Origin: Streptomyces sp. Root1304
GTDB taxonomy: Bacteria; Actinomycetota; Actinomycetes; Streptomycetales; Streptomycetaceae
Length of the DNA: 64,000 bases
NCBI RefSeq assembly: GCF_001426405.1
Contig: NZ_LMEP01000022.1
Span: 562,229-626,228, forward strand
Reading direction: 5' to 3'
The number at the start of each line of letters is the position of its first letter. Position 1 is the first letter of the stretch. Under the pieces are notes generated by a model that had not been told where the DNA came from, searched no databases, and saw nothing but the letters and a program-made list of their open reading frames with translations. A program made the position numbers and the translations under genes. Positions 59,258 through 64,000 of this stretch are shown here, piece after piece.

Positions 59258-59995
59258 TCACGGGGTCTGGGTGCTGGTCAACGCGTCGACCAGCTGGGCG
59301 AACTCGGCACGCTGCCGGGCGGTCAGCGAGGCGTAGAGCGGCGCCTGCAGCTCGTCGGTGAGTTGCTCGGCGCGCTGCCATCGGGGGATCAGCGCCGCGG
59401 CGGCCTGACCCGGCTCGCGCCAGCCGTAGTGGGTCGCCTGCTCGACGCCGAGGTTGACGACCATCGCCTCCCGGGCGCTCAGCCCGGCCAGGCGTACCGC
59501 CGCGAGATGGCAGGCGCCGCGGTGTTCCCGCAGGACGTGGATGCGCTGCATCGCCGCCCCGACCGGGTCGTCGCCGGGCACGGCCTGGGCGCGCCAGCCT
59601 GCGAACAGGGGCAGCGCGTCGGCGTCGGCGGCGTCGATCAGCTGTTGTGCCAGGTGGTTGAAGTGCTCCACGTCGGCGTCGGCGGGGACGTGTGCGCGCC
59701 CCCATGTCCGGACGGCCTCCGCGTAGCAGGCGGCGGCCACCTGCGCCGGCATCACGGGCCGGCCGGCCCGCCAGCCGGTGGCGACGAGGTCGGGGCCGAG
59801 GAAGCCCTGTACCGCCTGGACCACCGAGGCGGGCGCCTCGCCGAGCACCCCGAACCGGCCGCGGCAGTAGAAGCCGCGCCCCGGGGCGAACCCGGCGCGT
59901 AGGCCGATGGCGGCGGTGGCCTCGTCGGACATGAACTCGTCGCCGAAGTCGTGGACCGGCCTGGCCACGGCGGCGATGCAGTCGAAGATTTCCAT
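59258..59995 (-). CDS. SCO6745-like family protein
   Basis: A soluble protein of about 245 residues. The start is put at ATG 59995 (MEIFDCIAAV); GTG 60013 and TTG 60031 are alternatives. VARPVHDFGDEFMSDEATAA with GLRAGFAPGRGFYCRGRFGVLG and a later WRAGRPVMPAQVAAACYAEA resemble the SCO6745 family of actinobacteria, which is helical and without assigned activity; recognition is from memory of the pattern only. It is divergent from the LysR-type regulator, which is the natural candidate for its control. Confidence 0.65.
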   Translation of the reverse strand: MEIFDCIAAVARPVHDFGDEFMSDEATAAIGLRAGFAPGRGFYCRGRFGVLGEAPASVVQAVQGFLGPDLVATGWRAGRPVMPAQVAAACYAEAVRTWGRAHVPADADVEHFNHLAQQLIDAADADALPLFAGWRAQAVPGDDPVGAAMQRIHVLREHRGACHLAAVRLAGLSAREAMVVNLGVEQATHYGWREPGQAAAALIPRWQRAEQLTDELQAPLYASLTARQRAEFAQLVDALTSTQTP

Positions 59996-60042
59996 GCGCT
60001 GAAGGTCGCTCACCTCGACTCGGCAGGTCAAGGGGATGTTTT

Positions 60043-60059
60043 CTAGGGGAACCCTTTAG
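60043..60059. promoter_or_regulatory. Possible LysR operator in divergent gap
   Basis: CTAGGGGAACCCTTTAG, an imperfect 17-bp inverted repeat, lies 15 bp before the lysR start and 47 bp from the divergent start at 59995. The position suits an autoregulatory LysR site, but the match to the T-N11-A form is not evident. Confidence 0.4.
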
Positions 60060-60074
60060 GTAATCTATCGGGTC

Positions 60075-61004
60075 ATGCTGGATATCCGCCGTCTGCACAT
60101 GCTCAAGACCGTCGCCGCCCGTGGCTCCATCACCGCGGCCGCCCAGTCCCTGGCGCTCTCCGCCGGTGCCGTGTCCCAGCAGCTCGCCGCGCTGAGAAGC
60201 GACGTCGGGGTTGATCTCCTGCGTCCCGACGGGCGAACCGTCGCGCTCACGGAGGCGGGGCGCGTCCTCCTCGAACACGCCGACCGGATCCTCGCCGCCA
60301 TGGAGGAAGCCGAGTGCGCCGTCGCGGCGGTCAAGGGCACGGTCGGCGCCGCCGCCACGCTCGCCGCGCTGCCGTCGACCGTCGCCAGGATCGTGGCCCC
60401 TGCGCTCACCGCGCTGGGCGTGGACCATCCGCAGCTCGCCGTGACCTGTCTCGTCACCGACCAGGCGCAACTGCGCGAACTCACGCTCGGCACCGTCGAC
60501 GTGGTGCTGGGGCAGCACTATCGCCACCTGCCGGAGACCACACCCAAGGGCATCGCGGTCTCGCCGCTGCTCGACGACCCGCTGCTCGTCGTCACCGCCG
60601 ACGACGGAGCCGCCGGCGGATCCGACGGACGGCCCGTCGGCCTGCGCGAACTGGCCACCCACAACCTCGTCGTCCCACCGGCGACCACGGACTGCGGACA
60701 GGCCATCCTGCACGCCTGCCGGCAGGCAGGCTTCACCCCCGCGACGCGCTACGTCACCGCTGACACAGCCGCCCAGATCACCCTCGCCCGGTCCGGCCTC
60801 GCCACCGCGCTCGTCCCCCGGACGGCCATCGACCCGGCCACACCAGGCATCCGCACGGCCCCCATCGAGGACCACCCGATCCAGCGCCTCCTGTTCGCCG
60901 CGACCCGCCACACCGAAACGACCAACCCGACGACCGCGGCCGTCGTCGCGGCGCTCCGCACAGCAGCACGACAGGACCGCACCACGCACCTCCCGCCGGC
61001 CTGA
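60075..61004 (+). CDS. LysR-family transcriptional regulator
   Basis: A 309-residue regulator. The N-terminal winged helix-turn-helix is MLDIRRLHMLKTVAARGS, followed by AAAQSLALSAGAVSQQLAALR, with a linker helix to residue 95. The C-terminal half is a type-2 periplasmic-binding effector domain (VDVVLGQHYRHLPETTP, DDPLLVVTADDG, VPRTAIDP). Gly/Ala in SAGAVSQQ replace the more usual S-P-S/P, which is common in Streptomyces LysR subgroups. It is divergent from the SCO6745-like gene and likely regulates it; the effector is unknown. Confidence 0.86.
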   Translation: MLDIRRLHMLKTVAARGSITAAAQSLALSAGAVSQQLAALRSDVGVDLLRPDGRTVALTEAGRVLLEHADRILAAMEEAECAVAAVKGTVGAAATLAALPSTVARIVAPALTALGVDHPQLAVTCLVTDQAQLRELTLGTVDVVLGQHYRHLPETTPKGIAVSPLLDDPLLVVTADDGAAGGSDGRPVGLRELATHNLVVPPATTDCGQAILHACRQAGFTPATRYVTADTAAQITLARSGLATALVPRTAIDPATPGIRTAPIEDHPIQRLLFAATRHTETTNPTTAAVVAALRTAARQDRTTHLPPA

Positions 61005-61243
61005 AGTCAGGACGAGAGCAGCGGGCGACCAGGGCCCGGCACTCCGGTCGGTGCGAGTACGGAAGCTTCTCGCGCGGCCGCTGACACGGCATTCAGGCCA
61101 TTCGATGGCCGGAACCAGCAGAAGAACACCTTTCCCTCCGGAATCCGGCGCGGCCCACCTCGATGCACTGCCATGATCCACCGCAAGGTATGTGACATTT
61201 CACATTGCTCTCGGATGAGGGCAATGGAAGAGGGAGGGACCCC

Positions 61244-61678
61244 ATGAAGAGTCTTGCCACTGCCGCAGTCGCCGCCGCGACCCTGGCCACCCTGGCCACC
61301 GGCCAGGAAGCCGTCGCCGCGCCGACCGGTCCGGTCGGCGCCGTCGTCACCTGCGGCACCCCCGGTGCGCCCGGGATCCTCCTGACCAGAGCCTGTGTCG
61401 AGGTGACCGGCAACCAGGTCCGCTTCTACGGGGTCGCAGCCACGACCAACTCCGGGTGGCAGCCCCAGCAGGTCGGCTTCACGGTCTCCGGCACCGTCGT
61501 CGGCAGCGCCCCGATCGCGCCCATCAACCCGACCGTGCTCGTACAGGCAGGCACGACCTCGGTCGGCAGCATCGTCACCACCGCGCCGTGCGGTTCGACG
61601 GTCAACGGCAACTTCTCCGTGAACCAGTGGGGCTGGCCCCCGTCGACCGCGACGGTCTCGGCCGTGGTGTCCTGCTGA
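61244..61678 (+). CDS. Small secreted protein of unknown function
   Basis: A 144-residue exported protein. The ATG at 61244 follows agggaggga. The signal peptide (MKSLATAAVAAATLATLATG, then QEAVAA) is cut probably after AVAA. The mature protein is rich in Gly, Thr, Val and Ser and has four cysteines (VTCGTP, TRACVEV, TTAPCGST, VVSC) that could form two disulfides in a small beta-sandwich. No family was recognised. The preceding 239 bp carry no gene. Confidence 0.72.
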   Translation: MKSLATAAVAAATLATLATGQEAVAAPTGPVGAVVTCGTPGAPGILLTRACVEVTGNQVRFYGVAATTNSGWQPQQVGFTVSGTVVGSAPIAPINPTVLVQAGTTSVGSIVTTAPCGSTVNGNFSVNQWGWPPSTATVSAVVSC

Positions 61679-61740
61679 CCAGAGGCTCCACCCGGCTCCC
61701 GAGCGCGCACCAAGAGCGACTCGCCGCCACCCCGGTGACC

Positions 61741-61838
61741 CACGCACTCTGAGCCCCTGCGACAACACCCCGCCCCCGGAACGGCACCGGAACCTCCGGA
61801 CACGGACCGCCCCGGGGGCCGCAAACTCAGAGTGCGTG
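61741..61838. repeat. 13-bp inverted repeat flanking the gene mosaic
   Basis: CACGCACTCTGAG (61741-61753) and CTCAGAGTGCGTG (61826-61838) are perfect inverted 13-bp arms enclosing 72 bp of non-coding DNA. It lies just beyond the end of the response-regulator fragment and may be a weak terminator or the scar of a small mobile element. Confidence 0.5.
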
Positions 61839-61880
61839 TACGCGCCGGGCCGGAGAAGTCCTCACCGAGGTCGGCCCGGT

Positions 61881-62498
61881 TCAGGCCCCCACCCGGCCGG
61901 TGTCGTACGCCCACATCGCGATCTCCACCCTGTTTCGGGCGCCGATCTTGGTCAGCAGGCTGGCGACGTGGGTCTTGGCGGTCGTCAAGCCGATGAACAG
62001 CTCGGCGGCGATCTCGGCGTTGGTGCGGCCACGGGCGACCAGCGTCAGCACCTCCTCCTCGCGTTCGGTGAGCGGCTCGATCGGTTGGGTCCGTCGGCTC
62101 GACGGTTCCCTGGCGGCGAGGGTGGCCAGCAGCAGCCGGGTGATGTTCGGCGCGATCAGGGCATCGCCGACGGCGGCGGCATGGACGGCCTGGACGAGCA
62201 GCGCCGGCCCGGCGTCCTTGAGCAGAAAGCCCCGGGCGCCGGCCCGGAGCGCGCCGTGGACGTACTCGTCGAGGTCGAATGTCGTGATCACCACTACCGC
62301 GATCGGGTCCGGGACGCCCCGCCCCGACGTGTGCCTGGTCACCTCGATGCCGTCGAGCCCGGGCATCTGGATGTCGACCAGGCACACGTCGGGGCGGAGC
62401 CGATGCGCCAGCTCGACGGCGGCGTGGCCGTCGGCGGCCTGGCCGGCGACCTCGATCTCGGGCTGCGCGTCAAGGATCATCGACAGACCGGTGCGCAT
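61881..62498 (-). pseudogene. LuxR-type response regulator, N-terminus replaced by a hydantoinase fragment
   Basis: The fragment starts in the middle of a NarL-type receiver: RTGLSMILDAQPEIEVAGQA, then the phosphoacceptor Asp in CLVDIQMPGLDG, LKDAG, and a complete LuxR helix-turn-helix LTEREEEVLTLVARGRTNAE with KTHVASLLTKIGARNR. The first 15 residues or so with the acidic Mg2+ pocket are missing. The frame is open from GTG 62732 because the receiver is joined in frame, at about 62496, to the end of a dihydropyrimidinase fragment (IACASPARM). A chimeric protein of 283 residues could be made, but normal phosphorylation is unlikely. No cognate kinase is present. Confidence 0.8.
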
Positions 62499-63160
62499 CC
62501 GGGCCGGGGACGCGCAGGCGATCTCGATCCACCGACGGCACGAGATGTGCCCGTCCACGACGGCCTGGTGGAGGAGGTCCATGCGGTTCTCCACCCCCGG
62601 CAGACCGTTGGGGATCTTCGAGAAGTCGCCTCGGCCGAGGTCGTGGTCCGTCGACACCACCTGGAGGTCATTGGTCCGCAGGCCGCGCCACAGTGCCGCC
62701 GGGGGCTCGCGCGGACGCAACGGGTGGAGCACACGTACTTCGCCCCCTCGAAACCCGGCTCCGCGAGGTTGTCCGTCGACAGGAAGAGGTACTGCGGACA
62801 GGTCTCGCCGAAGACCGGGAGGCCCTTGTCCCGGGCGGCGGCGATCTCGGCGACCGCCTCCTCGGCCGAGACGTGCACGACGTACCGGGGAGCCCCCGCC
62901 ACCCGGGCGAGCTGGATGGCGCGGTGGGTGGCCTCCGCCTCCAGGAGGGCCTTGCGGACCTCCCCGTGGTAGCGGGGATCCGTCTCGCCCCGGGCGAGGG
63001 CCTGTTCGACGAGGACGTCAATGGCGATGCCGTTCTCGGCGTGCATCATGATCAGCCCGCCGTTCTCGGCGGAGCGCTGCATCGCCCGCAGGATGCGACC
63101 GTCGTCGCTGTAGAAGACGCCCGGGTAGGCCATGAAGAGCTTGGTTTCCCTGAAAACCCC
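62496..63160 (-). pseudogene. Dihydropyrimidinase/D-hydantoinase fragment with frameshift and deletion
   Basis: The middle of a dihydropyrimidinase is recognisable: KLFMAYPGVFYSDDG, MMHAENG, PRYVVHVSAEEAVAEIAAAR, GETCPQYLFLST and EGAKYVCST. At about 62721 one base is missing (an expected CCG codon is CG), shifting the frame. The following LRPREPPAALWRGLRTNDLQ continues in another frame. In STDH-DLGRGDF about nine residues expected between His and Asp are absent. The fragment stops at IACASPARM, and neither true end is present. It cannot encode an active enzyme. Confidence 0.85.
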
Positions 63161-63239
63161 CTGGACGTCGCGTAACCGTCCGAGGAAGGGGGTGCGGCAT
63201 CCAAGCGCGCAAGGTGGGACATCTGCCTGCCCGAACCGG

Positions 63240-63675
63240 CGATCGGCCCGCGGTGGACGGGAAGAGTGACCGTCACCGTCGGTCCGCCACCCTCGCAGGG
63301 TGCCGCCGTCGCCTCCCCGCCGTGGACGTGGGCGATCGCGCGGACGACGGAGGGCCCCAGCCCGGCGCCCTTGACCGACACCAGCCGGTCGCGGTTCAGT
63401 CGCCGGAACGGCTCGAAGAAGGCCGGGATCTCGTGGCCGGGCACCACCGGGCCCGTTTTGGCGTCCCGGATCACGGCCCCTTCGGGGGGCGTCGCCGTGG
63501 CCGACCGGGAGGTCCCGGTCCAGGACCACCACGTGGTACGTGTGAACCGCCGCCCGTTCCAGGGCACCGGCGCCGTCCTGCGCGACGCCGACCGCGTGCG
63601 CCTCCTTAAGCCCAGCCACTCCGCGAGCATCGGCTCGTCCTCCACCACGAGGACCCGCGTCCGTACCTCCTGATC
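63240..63675 (-). pseudogene. Response-regulator start fused to a histidine-kinase end
   Basis: The upstream part is the beginning of an OmpR-type receiver (RVLVVEDEPMLAEWLG), which shifts frame at CTTAAGG (about 63608) to continue as EAHAVGVAQDGAGALERAAV, then VVVLDRDLPVGHGD. It then passes directly, in the first frame, into the C-terminal ATPase part of a histidine kinase (GPVVPGHEIPAFFEPFRRL, GAGLGPSVVRAIAHVHGGEA, TVTVTLP). The rest of the regulator and the kinase N-terminus, over 1 kb in intact pairs, are missing. The order fits one internal deletion of a regulator-kinase operon. The remnant is not functional. Confidence 0.8.
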
Positions 63676-63736
63676 AGGTGCCCCGAACTCTCCCCGGGCT
63701 CCATGGTCGCCGCCCGGGTGTCTCCTCCGAGTGCGG

Positions 63737-64000
63737 CTATAGACCCTGCCAGGCGGGCTTGTTCGCGTAGGTGTGGCGGAAGTAGTCCGCGAGCTTCAGC
63801 TTGGAGGCGGCGGCCTCGTCCACCACGACCGTGGCGTGCGGGTGCAGCTGGAGCGCGGAGGCCGGCAAGGTGTGGCGGAAGTAGTCCGCGAGCTTCAGCT
63901 TGGAGGCGGCGGCCTCGTCCACCACGACCGTGGCGTGCGGGTGCAGCTGGAGCGCGGAGGCCGGCACGAGCGCCGCCACCGGGCCCTCGACGGTCTGCGC
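63737..64000 (-). CDS. nagB: Glucosamine-6-phosphate deaminase, C-terminal part, with duplicated segment
   Basis: The 3' end of a nagB gene continuing beyond the window: PASALQLHPHATVVVDEAAA, SKLKLADYFRHT and the C-terminal YANKPAWQGL are characteristic of Streptomyces NagB. The segment of 33 residues beginning PASALQLHPH occurs twice in tandem, caused by a perfect 99-bp duplication, so the reading frame is kept but the protein is 33 residues longer than normal at the C-terminal helix. NagB converts glucosamine-6-phosphate to fructose-6-phosphate and ammonia. Whether the enlarged enzyme folds is unknown. Confidence 0.83.
   Translation of the reverse strand, partial: AQTVEGPVAALVPASALQLHPHATVVVDEAAASKLKLADYFRHTLPASALQLHPHATVVVDEAAASKLKLADYFRHTYANKPAWQGL
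63769..63966. repeat. Perfect 99-bp tandem duplication within nagB
   Basis: Bases 63769-63867 and 63868-63966 are identical by eye over 99 bp, head to tail, and an exact multiple of three. Confidence 0.85.

Overview
This window looks like a chromosomal segment of a Streptomyces-type actinomycete. It is very GC-rich, genes are densely packed with many 4-bp ATGA stop/start overlaps, GTG and TTG starts are common, and the gene content (ethylmalonyl-CoA pathway operon, psd-pss pair, BCCT and NCS1 transporters, SpoIIE-type phosphatase, DUF4232 lipoprotein) is typical of that genus. This is inferred from sequence reading only. I saw no rRNA, tRNA, CRISPR array, transposase or prophage module.

Layout. 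1-5.4 kb: the tail of an ethylmalonyl-CoA pathway operon (ecm, a malyl/methylmalyl-CoA lyase, a mesaconyl-CoA hydratase and an acyl-CoA dehydrogenase probably acting on methylsuccinyl-CoA), then psd-pssA for phosphatidylethanolamine synthesis, closed by a strong hairpin. 5.4-13.8 kb: a double GNAT protein, an epimerase, a complete branched-chain-amino-acid-type ABC operon (livF-G-H-M and binding protein, minus strand) and a divergent PucR-type regulator. 13.9-30 kb: housekeeping and accessory genes: glycerate kinase, BCCT transporter, ADP-ribosylglycohydrolase, an alkylation-repair pair (Ada/AlkA fusion plus Ogt), a phosphoesterase, a lipoprotein, a YciO/Sua5 protein, an FAD oxidoreductase, an inositol-monophosphatase-like enzyme, lipoate ligase, a secreted trypsin-like protease and an NCS1 permease.

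30-46 kb is a toxin island. A 1607-residue RHS protein with a WXG100-like N-terminus ends in a deaminase-like toxin domain and is followed 8 bp later by a candidate beta-rich immunity protein. After a TetR/alpha-beta-hydrolase divergent pair comes a 2733-residue secreted SpvB/TcB-TcC-like RHS giant ending in a type-44-like toxin domain, with no immunity gene next to it.

46-51.3 kb is a reactive-sulfur module: MFS transporter, rhodanese, persulfide-dioxygenase/rhodanese fusion, membrane rhodanese, TauE/SafE exporter and a CstR-like regulator. Four 16-bp ATACCCC-type palindromes control it, and two of them bracket a good sigma70-like promoter. 51.3-61.7 kb holds a multi-sensor SpoIIE phosphatase, a cysteine hydrolase, a molybdopterin oxidoreductase that has lost its [4Fe-4S] cysteines, a small membrane/lipoprotein cluster, a hexapeptide-repeat protein, an SCO6745-like protein with a divergent LysR regulator, and a small secreted protein.

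61.7-64 kb is abnormal. It is a head-to-tail mosaic of truncated, frameshifted fragments: a LuxR-type response regulator fused to a dihydropyrimidinase fragment, and an OmpR-type regulator start fused to a histidine-kinase end. It finishes with a nagB 3' end carrying a perfect 99-bp in-frame tandem duplication. This is either a recent multi-deletion scar or a misassembly, and should be checked against reads.
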